Shown one piece after another: positions 54,899-63,814 of a DNA stretch of 64,000 bases. The translations under genes and the position numbers were made by a program. The stretch spans positions 62,001 to 126,000 of the forward strand of contig NZ_RBIE01000002.1 in assembly GCF_003633715.1 (NCBI RefSeq), read 5' to 3'. Source of the stretch: Thermovibrio guaymasensis (lineage in GTDB: Bacteria; Aquificota; Aquificia; Desulfurobacteriales; Desulfurobacteriaceae). The notes beneath the pieces are model-generated. The model was given only the letters and a program-made list of their open reading frames with translations, was not told the origin of the DNA and made no database searches. Position 1 is the first letter of the stretch. Each line of letters starts with the position of its first letter.

Positions 54899-56782
54899 CT
54901 AAGCCTCCAGCTGTGGATTGAATCCGAAACCTCCCATCTCCTTCCTCTCTTCATTTCCTCCCCTACTTCCCGGCTTTGGAGGTTCGCTGTCACTCTTTGA
55001 GAGCTCCCCATTTATCGCCTTATCTATCTCCTCTCCAGTTAAGGTTTCCCTCTCTAAAAGGGCCCTTGCAAGGTTTTCAAGCTTGTCCCTATTCTGAGAT
55101 AGGAGCTCTTTAGTCCTCTGATAAGCTTCATTGAGGATTCTCTTTACCTCTTTATCAATGAGGCGGCGGAGCTCTTCACTAACCACCTCTACAGGCTCCC
55201 CAAATTGCTCCTTTATTTTAACCGCTATAGGCCCGATTTTCTCGCTCATTCCCCACTCGGCAACCATCTTTCTGGCAATCTCGGTTGCCCTCTCTATGTC
55301 GTTCCCTGCCCCGGTTGAAATAGTTCCAAGGGCAATCTCTTCAGCAACTCTCCCTCCAAAGAGGACTGCAATTCTGTCAAGGAGGTACTCCTTCGTGTAA
55401 GTGTACTTATCCTCCTCAGGAAGCTGCTGGGTTAGACCAAGGGCCTTTCCTCTAGGAATTATCGTAACTTTGTGAACCTTATCTGCATTTGGTAAGAGCT
55501 TCGCAACTAGGGTATGGCCAGCCTCATGATAGGCAGTAGTGATCTTCTCTTGTTCAGAGAGGACCATACTCTTTCTCTCAATTCCCATAGTAACCTTATC
55601 CTTTGCCTCTTCAAAGTCTTCCATAGTAATTTTTCCATGGTTCTTCCTTGCAGCTATCAGGGCTGCCTCGTTTACTATGTTTGCAAGGTCAGCTCCAGAA
55701 AAACCTGGAGTTGAACGGGCTATTACCTCAAGGTCAACATCTTCAGCTAGAGGCTTATTCCTTGTATGGATTTTTAGTATCTCCAACCTCCCCCTAACGT
55801 CTGGAAGGGGAACGAAGATCTGCCTGTCAAACCTTCCAGGCCTTAAAAGGGCCGGGTCAAGGATATCCGGCCTGTTTGTCGCTGCAATAACTATTATTCC
55901 GTCGCTACTCTCAAAACCGTCCATCTCAACTAAAAGCTGGTTCAAAGTCTGTTCCCTTTCATCATGGCCGCCACTTACGCCTACTCCCCTCTTCCTTCCA
56001 ACAGCGTCAATCTCGTCAATAAAGACTATACAGGGAGCGTGCTTTTTAGCCTGCTCAAAGAGGTCACGAACCCTACTTGCACCTACACCAACGAACATCT
56101 CTACAAACTCTGAACCGCTAACTGAGAGGAAGGGAACGTTCGCCTCCCCAGCTATAGCCTTTGCAAGTAGGGTCTTACCCGTTCCTGGAGCTCCCGCAAG
56201 GAGAACCCCTTTAGGAATCCTTCCCCCTAGTTGCTGGTACTTCTTAGGGTTCTTGAGGAAATCTACTATCTCTGCAACCTCTTCCTTAACCTCGTCTATT
56301 CCCGCAACGTCTTTAAAGGTTACTTTAGGCTTATTATCTATAAAGATCTTCGCCCTGCTCTTTGCAAAAGAGAGGGCCTTAGAACTTCCTGCACTCATCT
56401 GCCTCATCATACTTAGCCACAGGAGAATGAGAAAAATCATAGGAAGCCACGAAACCAAAACGGTTATGTACCAAGGACTTCCTTCCTCAGGCTTAACTTC
56501 AATCTCAACTCCCTTCTTCGTAAGCTTGTTTATCACCTCGTTGTAGCCGGGGGGAAGGTAAGTTTCAAAGCTCTTACCGTCTTTCGTAACTCCAACGACC
56601 TTTTGGCCTTGAATCAATACCTTCTTTACCTCTCCCTTCTCTACCTGCTGAACGAATACTGAGAAAGGTTCAACAGGAGTCCTTACCTGATTAGAATTGA
56701 AAAAGTTAAAGGCTAGGATAATCATCAAGGCTATACCTAGCCAAAGGGCCAAACTCTTAAAGATTTCCTTTACCTTATCCAT
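54899..56782 (-). CDS. ftsH: ATP-dependent zinc metalloprotease FtsH
   Basis: FtsH is a membrane AAA+ protease that degrades misfolded and regulatory membrane proteins. It has two membrane segments (about residues 12-28 and 104-123) flanking a periplasmic domain, Walker A GAPGTGKT at 197-204, an FIDEIDAVG Walker B and the zinc motif HEAGH. The 627-residue length is standard. It lies between hpt and folE; the tilS-hpt-ftsH order is the one known from Firmicutes. Confidence 0.98.
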   Translation of the reverse strand: MDKVKEIFKSLALWLGIALMIILAFNFFNSNQVRTPVEPFSVFVQQVEKGEVKKVLIQGQKVVGVTKDGKSFETYLPPGYNEVINKLTKKGVEIEVKPEEGSPWYITVLVSWLPMIFLILLWLSMMRQMSAGSSKALSFAKSRAKIFIDNKPKVTFKDVAGIDEVKEEVAEIVDFLKNPKKYQQLGGRIPKGVLLAGAPGTGKTLLAKAIAGEANVPFLSVSGSEFVEMFVGVGASRVRDLFEQAKKHAPCIVFIDEIDAVGRKRGVGVSGGHDEREQTLNQLLVEMDGFESSDGIIVIAATNRPDILDPALLRPGRFDRQIFVPLPDVRGRLEILKIHTRNKPLAEDVDLEVIARSTPGFSGADLANIVNEAALIAARKNHGKITMEDFEEAKDKVTMGIERKSMVLSEQEKITTAYHEAGHTLVAKLLPNADKVHKVTIIPRGKALGLTQQLPEEDKYTYTKEYLLDRIAVLFGGRVAEEIALGTISTGAGNDIERATEIARKMVAEWGMSEKIGPIAVKIKEQFGEPVEVVSEELRRLIDKEVKRILNEAYQRTKELLSQNRDKLENLARALLERETLTGEEIDKAINGELSKSDSEPPKPGSRGGNEERKEMGGFGFNPQLEA

Positions 56783-56787
56783 CCTTC

Positions 56788-57303
56788 TTACTCCTTTAAA
56801 TATCCTATATAGGGAAGTTGACGGAATTTCTCGTCTAAATCTAATCCGTAACCAACTACAAAGTAATCCGGAACCCTAAACCCGACAAAGTCGGGCTTTA
56901 AAGAGGTCCTCTTCTCTACCTCCTTATCAAGTAAAACGCAGGTTTTCACATCTAAAGCTCCCTTAGCCTTAACCCACCTAAAGGCAAAGTCTAAGCTCTC
57001 ACCCGTATCAAAGATATCGTCAACGATTAAAACTCTCTTACCTTCAAGGGGAACCCTTGGCTCAAGGGTCATCTTGGTTTTACCTTTCTCTCTACCCCGA
57101 TAACTCTCAACTTTCATAAAGTCAAGCTCAACATCCCTGAAGTTCCTGACGAGGTCTGCCGTAAAGATAAAAGCCCCCTTGAGAAGAGAAATAACAACAA
57201 AAGGGGAAGGAAGGGCTTCCTCTATTTCCTTTGCTAGCTCCTTAACTCTCCTTTCTATCTCCTGAGGCGCAATCAGAACTTCCACCATCTGATTCAAACT
57301 CAA
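56788..57303 (-). CDS. hpt: Hypoxanthine phosphoribosyltransferase
   Basis: This purine salvage enzyme joins hypoxanthine or guanine to PRPP. The PRPP-binding motif VLIVDDIFDTGES and the flexible-loop SYRGREKG are visible. The 171-residue form starts at TTG 57303; ATG 57288 is equally possible and better matches the start of E. coli Hpt. It overlaps the end of tilS by about 50-60 bases, a long overlap, and precedes ftsH by five bases. Confidence 0.93.
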   Translation of the reverse strand: MSLNQMVEVLIAPQEIERRVKELAKEIEEALPSPFVVISLLKGAFIFTADLVRNFRDVELDFMKVESYRGREKGKTKMTLEPRVPLEGKRVLIVDDIFDTGESLDFAFRWVKAKGALDVKTCVLLDKEVEKRTSLKPDFVGFRVPDYFVVGYGLDLDEKFRQLPYIGYLKE

Positions 57304-58588
57304 CCCCTACGAAGTTTCCACTTAAAGATAGGTCTTTCTTATAAAGTTTGGGAATATAGACTATCTCCCCCTCCACTTCAACAATCGGGAGCTCCCACCT
57401 CTTAGTAGCAGGAACTCTCTTCTCTATTAGGAACTTCTTAAGGCTCTTTGAGAAGTTCTTAAATTTAAGTCTATCTCCCGGCTTCCGGCTTCTCACAATT
57501 ATACCGGCTTTTTTAAAACCCTCTTCGGAAACAACAGGTTCTCCCCTGTTTAGGGAAAATCTCAATATACCCAAAGGAGTTTTAACTTCAGAGGGAATGG
57601 TTTCAACTTGGTAGTAAAAATCTCCTCTTTTGTCTTCTGGAGAGATAACAAGGTAATCCTGTTCCTTATAAACGGTAAAACCCTTATCAGGAATAAAAGA
57701 CTTAAACCCTTCCTTTTTAATTAATGAAACTATTTCGTTAACTTTTCTATGAGAAAGAACTCTTCCAGAAATCCTCCTGTAGGCTTCAGAAAGGAGCTCC
57801 GTTAAAAGGTAAGGGTGAAGTTCCTTTAGCTCGGAAATTGGAACTCTAAAAGTATTACCCTTAAAGAACCTCTTTAGTAATTTCTCAACTTCCGAGGAAA
57901 CAAAATCCTCAACTCCCCTCAAAATTTCAGAACTCCTTAAAAAGGCCTCTTCAAGGGATGGGTTAATTTCCCTCAGATGAGGGATAACCTTCAGCCTAAC
58001 TAGGTTCCTCTCAAAGTCAGTTTTTAAGTTTGAACTATCAACTACGTAAGGAATTCCCCTTTCTTTGAGGTACTCCTCAACTTCCCTCCTCTTGACCTCA
58101 AACAGAGGTCTAATGAAAACGTCCCTCTTGGGAAGGAAGCCCCTCAAACCCTTTAATCCCGTTCCTTTTGTCAAGTTCAAAAGAACGGTTTCAACAAGAT
58201 CTGAAGCCGTATGACCAAGGGCAACGAGGTCCCCTTTCCTCTCCTTTAAGACCTGATAAAGAGCTTTGTAGCGGAGCTCCCTTGCAACAGCCTCAACGTT
58301 CCTTCCCTTTGAAACATCCAAAACGTTGACTCTTTTAACCGTAAGGGGAACTTTTAAGCGCCTGCAGAGTTCCTTAACGAACTCCTCATCCCTAAAGGAC
58401 TCCTCTCCCCTTAGCATGTGGTTAACGTGAACGGCCTCAACTTCAATTTGAAGTTCGTTTTTTAGTTCAAGGAGAACTGAAAGGAGAGCTACAGAATCGG
58501 GACCTCCGGAAAGGGCAACAATTACCTTTGAACCGGGGGGAACTAGACTGAACTTACGGATAGTCTTAAGGACTTTTTCCTTTATCAT
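57242..58588 (-). CDS. tilS: tRNA(Ile)-lysidine synthase
   Basis: TilS converts the anticodon C34 of tRNA-Ile(CAU) to lysidine so that it reads AUA as Ile. The PP-loop SGGPDS is at residues 27-32, the VHVNHMLRGEES motif follows, and the C-terminal domain contains RSRKPGDRLKF and VPATKRWELPIV. The product is 448 residues. ATG 58588 is the start; a longer frame would run into the tRNA gene upstream. A tRNA with anticodon CAT lies 19 bases upstream on the same strand. Confidence 0.95.
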   Translation of the reverse strand: MIKEKVLKTIRKFSLVPPGSKVIVALSGGPDSVALLSVLLELKNELQIEVEAVHVNHMLRGEESFRDEEFVKELCRRLKVPLTVKRVNVLDVSKGRNVEAVARELRYKALYQVLKERKGDLVALGHTASDLVETVLLNLTKGTGLKGLRGFLPKRDVFIRPLFEVKRREVEEYLKERGIPYVVDSSNLKTDFERNLVRLKVIPHLREINPSLEEAFLRSSEILRGVEDFVSSEVEKLLKRFFKGNTFRVPISELKELHPYLLTELLSEAYRRISGRVLSHRKVNEIVSLIKKEGFKSFIPDKGFTVYKEQDYLVISPEDKRGDFYYQVETIPSEVKTPLGILRFSLNRGEPVVSEEGFKKAGIIVRSRKPGDRLKFKNFSKSLKKFLIEKRVPATKRWELPIVEVEGEIVYIPKLYKKDLSLSGNFVGVEFESDGGSSDCASGDRKES

Positions 58589-58606
58589 GGAGAAAGTATA
58601 AAAAAT

Positions 58607-58683
58607 TGGTGGCGACGGGTGGAGTCGAACCACCGACCTGGCGGGTATGAGCCGCCCGCTCTAACCACCTGAGCCACGTCGCC
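58607..58683 (-). tRNA. tRNA-Met (CAT); Ile2 not fully excluded
   Basis: On the minus strand GGCGACG pairs with CGTCGCC, then A and an encoded CCA. The anticodon stem GGCGG/CCGCC encloses CTCATAC, giving CAT. A paired 1-72 position excludes initiator tRNA. The CGGCTCATACCCG core looks like elongator Met in several bacteria, while lysidine-modified tRNA-Ile2 usually has CTCATAA. The tilS neighbour keeps Ile2 open. Confidence 0.9.
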
Positions 58684-58696
58684 ACTTGCATAGGGA

Positions 58697-58725
58697 AATA
58701 TAGACCAACCTTCCCAAAGTGTCAA
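58697..58725 (-). promoter_or_regulatory. Sigma-70 promoter of the tRNA(CAT) gene
   Basis: On the minus strand TTGACA (58725-58720) and TATATT (58702-58697) are 17 bases apart, and the tRNA begins 13 bases later. It probably also serves tilS and the genes behind it. The 13-mer TTGACACTTTGGG is shared with the tRNA-Thr promoter. Confidence 0.65.
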
Positions 58726-58794
58726 TAAAGGGCGTTGTATATCGGGTAAATTTTTCCTAAAATTCCGCAAGTTAAAAGAGGCAAGGAGGAAACC

Positions 58795-60009
58795 GTGGGA
58801 AAGAGAGTAGTTCTTGCTTACTCCGGAGGGCTTGATACTTCAGTAATAGTCCGGTGGCTGGCTGATAAGGGTTTTGAAGTAATAACCTATACAGCAGACG
58901 TAGGACAGGGAGAGGAGCTTGATGAGATTCCCCAAAAGGCAAAGGCCTCAGGCGCAGTTGAGGCAATAGTTGATGATATCAAAGAGGAGTTTGCAAGGGA
59001 GTACTGTATTCCCCTAATGAGGGCAGGAGCTCTCTACGAGGGTAAATACCCTCTAATTTCGGCCCTATCAAGACCCCTCATAGCCAAAAAACTCGTTGAA
59101 ATCGCTCATAGAGAGGGTGCAGACTTTGTAGCTCACGGTTCAACCGGGAAGGGGAACGACCAGGTAAGGTTTGAGGCCTCAGTTTGGGCCCTTGACCCTG
59201 ATATAGAGGTTTTAGCTCCGGTAAGGGAGTGGGAGTTTAAATCAAGGGATGAGGAGATTGAGTACGCAAAGAAACACGGAATTCCGGTAGTTGCAACGAA
59301 GGAAAAACCTTACTCTTACGACAGAAACCTTTGGGGAGTTGCAATTGAAGCTGGTCCCCTTGAGGACCCTTACGTAGAACCTCCTGAGGATGCCTTCGTC
59401 CTTACAGTTAGCCCGGAAAAAGCTCCAGACGAACCCCAGTACGTTGAAGTTGAGTTTGAAAGGGGCCTTCCAGTTGCAATTAACGGAAAGAGGTATGAGG
59501 AGCTCTGGAAGTTAATCTGGGATTTAAACGAAATCGCTGGAAGGCATGGCTTTGGCAGAATTGACATGGTTGAAAACAGGCTAGTTGGAATTAAGTCAAG
59601 GGAAGTGTACGAAGCTCCTGCAGCCCTACTTCTAATGAGGGCTTACGACGAGCTTGAAAGTCTAGTCCTTGACAGGTTTACATACCACTATAAACAGAGC
59701 CACGTAAAACACCCTTACGCTGAAGTAGTCTACGAGGCTCTTTGGTTTACTCCTCTAAGGGAAGCACTTGACGCGTTCAACAACCAGATAGCTCCCTTAG
59801 TCAGCGGAAAGGTAAAGTTTAAGCTCTATAAAGGAAGCGCACAGGTAGTAGGAAGGAAGTCTCCTAACTCCCTTTACTTTGAAGACCTTGCTACCTACAG
59901 TCCAAAAGACACCTTTGACCATAAAGCTGGAGCAGCCTTTACAAAGGTATGGAGCTTACCCCTTAAGGTAATGGGAAGAGTTAGAAAGGCAAAAGGAGGA
60001 GAGAAATGA
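58795..60009 (+). CDS. argG: Argininosuccinate synthase
   Basis: ArgG joins citrulline and aspartate using ATP in arginine synthesis. The PP-loop-type AYSGGLDTS is at residues 8-16, and STGKGNDQVRFE and APVREWEF are typical. The 404-residue length is normal. The start is GTG at 58795 with an AAGGAGGAAA SD. It overlaps the trigger factor gene by four bases (ATGA). Confidence 0.97.
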   Translation: MGKRVVLAYSGGLDTSVIVRWLADKGFEVITYTADVGQGEELDEIPQKAKASGAVEAIVDDIKEEFAREYCIPLMRAGALYEGKYPLISALSRPLIAKKLVEIAHREGADFVAHGSTGKGNDQVRFEASVWALDPDIEVLAPVREWEFKSRDEEIEYAKKHGIPVVATKEKPYSYDRNLWGVAIEAGPLEDPYVEPPEDAFVLTVSPEKAPDEPQYVEVEFERGLPVAINGKRYEELWKLIWDLNEIAGRHGFGRIDMVENRLVGIKSREVYEAPAALLLMRAYDELESLVLDRFTYHYKQSHVKHPYAEVVYEALWFTPLREALDAFNNQIAPLVSGKVKFKLYKGSAQVVGRKSPNSLYFEDLATYSPKDTFDHKAGAAFTKVWSLPLKVMGRVRKAKGGEK

Positions 60010-61301
60010 AATACGAACTTGAAAAGAGGGGAGACGTAATCTACGGTCTAAAGATTACCGCCGAACCTGAAGAGCTTAGAAAGGAGGTTAACCTAATAGC
60101 AAAGGAGATTGGAAAGAACGCTAAGGTTCCCGGCTTTAGACCCGGAAAAGCCCCCGTTCCCATCATAAAGAAGTACTATCAAGACGAAATCAGGGACGCT
60201 CTCCTTAGAACCTTCATTCCGAGGAAACTTGGAGAGGTTGTTGAAAAGGAAGGGCTAAAACTCCTTACAGAGCCGGGAGTTGAAGACTTTAAGTTTGATC
60301 TCAAGAACGACACCTTTGAGATTTCTCTAGTCCTTGAGGTCAAACCTGAAGTTGAACTCTCAAAAGAAGATTACACGGGAATTAAGGTTAAGAAAACAAA
60401 GAGGGAGTTAGGAGATAAGGACGTAGAAAAGGTTATAGAAGGTCTTAGAAACCAGCTTGCCCAGTGGAAAGAGGTAGAGAGAGAGGCAAAGGAAGGGGAC
60501 TTGGTTGATATTGAGTACGAAACGGAGGTTGAAGGGGAAAAAGAGCCCCATAAAGGTTCCGTTTCAGTAGTTCTGGGTCAAAAGCAGCTGTGGCCTGAGG
60601 TTGAAAAGGAAGTACTAGAGAAGAAGGCTGGAGAAGAAGGTGAAGTTGAATTTACTGCAGAGGACAACAAGGACGTTTACGGTGAAGTAGCAGGAAAGAA
60701 GGTTAAGGTAAAGTTTAAAGTGAAAGCAGTTAAAGAGAAAGAACTTCCCGAGGTAAACGACGAGTTTGCAAAGAAGTTAGGCTTTGAAAGCCTTGAGGAT
60801 ATGAAGAAGAAGATAAGAGAGGACCTTGAAATAGCTGAGAAGACGAGGGAGCAGGAAGAAGTAGAAGACCAGATTATTGAAGAGCTCCTTAAGAAGGTAA
60901 ACGTCCCCGTTCCACCTTCAATGCTTGACCTTGAAATAAGGGCTCAGGCCGAGAACCAGCTAATGAGACTTGCTCAGATGGGAGTAAACGTTCAACAGCT
61001 CTCACCACAGGCCATCTTTGAGATGGTTAGGCCAACAGCAGAGAAGACAGTAAAGGTTAAACTTCTCCTTGAGAAAGTAGCAGAGCTAGAAGGAATTGAA
61101 GTTACAGATGAGGAGGTTGAAGAGGAAATTCAAAAGCTTGCAAATAACCTCTTCGGCGGAGACTACGTTAAGGCAAGGCAGTCCCTTCAGGAGAGGGGAC
61201 TATTACCTTTAATTAAAGAGGACGTAAGGAGACAGAAAGCCCTTGATAGGTTAATTGAACTTGCAGAAGTAGAGGAAGTTAAAGAGGAAGAGGAAAAGTA
61301 G
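60006..61301 (+). CDS. tig: Trigger factor chaperone
   Basis: Trigger factor binds the ribosome exit tunnel and helps nascent chains fold. The N-terminal ribosome-binding signature is intact (VPGFRPGKAPVPIIKKYY, about residues 41-58). An FKBP-like domain (about 155-240) and a long helical C-terminal domain follow. It has 431 residues. It ends beside a hairpin that lies inside the 3' end of the convergent regulator gene. No clpP or clpX follows, unlike the common arrangement. Confidence 0.95.
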   Translation: MKYELEKRGDVIYGLKITAEPEELRKEVNLIAKEIGKNAKVPGFRPGKAPVPIIKKYYQDEIRDALLRTFIPRKLGEVVEKEGLKLLTEPGVEDFKFDLKNDTFEISLVLEVKPEVELSKEDYTGIKVKKTKRELGDKDVEKVIEGLRNQLAQWKEVEREAKEGDLVDIEYETEVEGEKEPHKGSVSVVLGQKQLWPEVEKEVLEKKAGEEGEVEFTAEDNKDVYGEVAGKKVKVKFKVKAVKEKELPEVNDEFAKKLGFESLEDMKKKIREDLEIAEKTREQEEVEDQIIEELLKKVNVPVPPSMLDLEIRAQAENQLMRLAQMGVNVQQLSPQAIFEMVRPTAEKTVKVKLLLEKVAELEGIEVTDEEVEEEIQKLANNLFGGDYVKARQSLQERGLLPLIKEDVRRQKALDRLIELAEVEEVKEEEEK

Positions 61302-61302
61302 T

Positions 61303-62646
61303 TTACCTTTCTACCTCCCCTTTCTGGGGGAGGTATTTACTCAGCCTGTACCTAAACTCCCTTAAAGTAAGTCCAAGAAGTTTAGCTGCTTTCGTTTTAA
61401 CTCCTCCTGCTTTTTCTAAAGCGGCAAATAGGTAATCCCTCTCAACGTTACTGAGTACCTCCTTCAGATTAACTCCCTCCTCCGGAATCTCTACCCTATT
61501 GACACAGAGCTCCCTACCTCCAGAAAACCCAGCACCTAAAACCCCATCTTCAAGGAGGATAACTTCCCTTTCAACGATATTCTTAAGTTCCCTCACGTTC
61601 CCCTCAAGGGGGAGCTCCATCAAGTAGTTGATAAACCCCGACGAAATCCTCTTAATCTCCTTTCCGTACTTCCTTGAAAACTCCCTGGCAAAGTACTCAA
61701 CCAGAAGGGGAATATCCTCTCTCCTTTCCCTCAAAGGAGGAATCTCAATCACTATAGTTGCCAACCTGTAGTAAAGATCTTCCCTAAAGTTCCCCTTCCT
61801 TATCTCCTCCTTAAGGTTCTTGTTGGTTGCAGCAATAACTCTTACGTCTACCTCTTTCTCCTCAGTTGAACCGAGGGGAATGAACCGTCTTGTCTCAAGG
61901 AACCTTAAGAGCTTAGCCTGGAGAGGAAGGGGCATATCTCCAATCTCGTCAAGGAAAAGAGTTCCTCCATCCGCTTTCTCTATAAGACCCTTTTTATTGG
62001 AGACTGCTCCTGTAAAGGCTCCTCTCCTATAGCCGAAGAGCTCACTCTCTAGAAGTTCTGGAGGAAGGGCAGCACAGTTTATGGCAACAAAAGGAGCTCC
62101 TTTCCGAGGGCTCAAGCTGTGAATAGCCTTTGCAACTACCTCCTTACCAACACCGCTTTCTCCCAGCACAAGAACGTTAACGTCGTAGGGAGCTATCTTC
62201 TTTATCTTTTCCTTTAACCTCTCAATAACCTTACTCCTTCCTATAAGACCGGGAACCTCACTAGAGGAAAAACTCTTTTTTAGAAATATTTTGTCTGAAA
62301 CGTTCCTTATGAGGAGCTTTAAATCGTCTAAATTAAAGGGTTTTTCCACGTAGTCGTAAACTCCAAGCTCAAAGGCCTCCTTAACTGTCTCAGTTGAGGC
62401 AAAAGCAGTAATTATTATCACTTCGGTTTCAGGGGTCTTCTCCTTAATTTCCCTCACAACCTCCATCCCCGAACCGTCGGGAAGGCGCAAATCTACAAGA
62501 ACAAGGTCAAACTCACCTTCCTTTAACTTCTTTCTTGCTTCCTCTAAAGTTTCCGTCTCTTCAACCTGGTAGTTAAAGTCTTCAAGTATCAGTCTAAGTA
62601 TCTCCCTTAAGGAAACTTCATCCTCAAGTATTAGAACTCTCATCAC
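61303..62646 (-). CDS. Sigma-54-dependent response regulator (NtrC/PilR-like)
   Basis: This 447-residue regulator has a receiver domain (phospho-acceptor Asp52, Lys in VEKPF) and an AAA+ domain with Walker A GESGVGKE (162-169). The sigma-54-contacting GAFTGA lies at 209-214, and a Fis-type helix-turn-helix at the end (KTKAAKLLGLTLREFRYRL). It activates RpoN promoters after phosphorylation. Its start overlaps the kinase gene by 23 bases. PilR is the best guess, because the kinase resembles PilS and pilA in this window has a sigma-54 promoter. Confidence 0.92.
   Translation of the reverse strand: MMRVLILEDEVSLREILRLILEDFNYQVEETETLEEARKKLKEGEFDLVLVDLRLPDGSGMEVVREIKEKTPETEVIIITAFASTETVKEAFELGVYDYVEKPFNLDDLKLLIRNVSDKIFLKKSFSSSEVPGLIGRSKVIERLKEKIKKIAPYDVNVLVLGESGVGKEVVAKAIHSLSPRKGAPFVAINCAALPPELLESELFGYRRGAFTGAVSNKKGLIEKADGGTLFLDEIGDMPLPLQAKLLRFLETRRFIPLGSTEEKEVDVRVIAATNKNLKEEIRKGNFREDLYYRLATIVIEIPPLRERREDIPLLVEYFAREFSRKYGKEIKRISSGFINYLMELPLEGNVRELKNIVEREVILLEDGVLGAGFSGGRELCVNRVEIPEEGVNLKEVLSNVERDYLFAALEKAGGVKTKAAKLLGLTLREFRYRLSKYLPQKGEVER
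61312..61338 (+). terminator. Terminator of argG-tig within regulator coding sequence
   Basis: TACCTCCCC (61312-61320) pairs with GGGGAGGTA (61327-61335) around TTTCTG, followed by TTT. It lies 11 bases after the tig stop and inside the last codons of the reverse regulator gene, so it also constrains that protein's tail. Confidence 0.65.
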
Positions 62647-63814
62647 TCTCCCTGTAAATTGGTAACTTCATACTAAACTTAGCTCCTCCCAGAAGGCTCC
62701 TATCAACTAAAATAAAACCGCCCATATCAAAGATAAACTTCTTAACTATTGCAAGGCCAAGACCCGAACCTCCATCCCTCTTTGAAAAGAAAGGCTCAAA
62801 AATTCTACTCCTGTCTTCTTCTTGAACGCCGGGGCCGTCATCTTCAACTGTCAAAACAGCCCAGTTTCCCTCACGGGAAAGAGTTACCCTAACCTTAGTC
62901 TTAGACCACTGAAGAGCATTAATAAGTAAGTTCTCAACTGCTGAGCGCAGAGCTCTAGGATCCGAAAGGACCATAAGGTCTTCCTTACAAACAAAATCCA
63001 TTTCCTTTCCCTTAGGAAAAGTAGATGCAATAACATCCTTTACTACTTTAGTAAGAGAGATAGGAATCCTTTCTTCAGAAGCAGGCTTACCCAAAACCAG
63101 GAAATCCTTTATTATTGAATCCAACCTCTCAGTTTCTCGTTTTATGATCCTAAGCAAATTATCACTCCTTTTACCCTCAAGCATGAGCTCCACAGAACCT
63201 TTAATTGAAGCAAGGGGATTTTTAAGCTCGTGGGCAAGGTCTGCACTTATCTCGTAAAGCCTCTTGTAGAACTCGGCCTCTCTCCTTTCCCTCTCAAGCA
63301 TCCTTATGTACTTTTCCTGAACTTCAAACCTGCTTTTAAGCCTCTTGGCAGCGAGCATCATCAAAATCAGAGCTCCGCTACTTAAGATAAACTGAACGAG
63401 AACGAGGAAGTCAAAACCCCCGTAGACTATCTGAAAGTAGAGAAATTGAAGGAAAACTCCGATAAAGAGAACGGTATACCCGTAGGGAAAGCCCAAAAAG
63501 AGTTCTGAAAAGAAGACGGGAAAGAAGAGGAAGAGGGAAAAGAAAGTGTAGGAAAAAGCTCCCTTAAATACTAATAGGAATAGGAAGAGCTCATCAAGTA
63601 AGAATTCAAAGAGATGGGGCCTCTTGGAGAAGAAGAAAATAAAAGCGCTAACTACAGAGTAAATACTGAGAACGACAAATGAATAATTATCAAAAAAGGC
63701 CTTTGAGACGGAGGAAATTGAAAGGAGGAGGAAGAGGAGGCCAACCGAGAATGTCAGCCTCCCGACCCTGTAAACTAAGTAGAACTTATCAGGGACTAAA
63801 GAGCTCTCACTCAC
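62624..63814 (-). CDS. Membrane histidine kinase (PilS-like)
   Basis: This 396-residue kinase has six hydrophobic segments in its first 155 residues, with no sizeable periplasmic sensor domain. A cytoplasmic HisKA domain follows (His195 in SADLAHELKNPLASIKGS), then an ATPase domain with N-box ENLLINALQWS, DDGPGV and GGSGLGLAIVKKF. This layout is that of PilS, which senses pilin level in the membrane. The start is GTG at 63814, overlapping the purL stop (GTGA). Confidence 0.9.
   Translation of the reverse strand: MSESSLVPDKFYLVYRVGRLTFSVGLLFLLLSISSVSKAFFDNYSFVVLSIYSVVSAFIFFFSKRPHLFEFLLDELFLFLLVFKGAFSYTFFSLFLFFPVFFSELFLGFPYGYTVLFIGVFLQFLYFQIVYGGFDFLVLVQFILSSGALILMMLAAKRLKSRFEVQEKYIRMLERERREAEFYKRLYEISADLAHELKNPLASIKGSVELMLEGKRSDNLLRIIKRETERLDSIIKDFLVLGKPASEERIPISLTKVVKDVIASTFPKGKEMDFVCKEDLMVLSDPRALRSAVENLLINALQWSKTKVRVTLSREGNWAVLTVEDDGPGVQEEDRSRIFEPFFSKRDGGSGLGLAIVKKFIFDMGGFILVDRSLLGGAKFSMKLPIYRESDESSNT

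Noticed and set aside
55539-56546. 335-codon open frame on the plus strand opposite ftsH
   Set aside because: It is fully inside the well-supported ftsH gene, is composed of the Ser- and Leu-rich antisense of purine-rich codons, and has no SD or family motif.
58589-58770. Open frames running through the tRNA(CAT) gene on the minus strand, including an extended tilS start
   Set aside because: The tRNA folds perfectly, so coding there is spurious.
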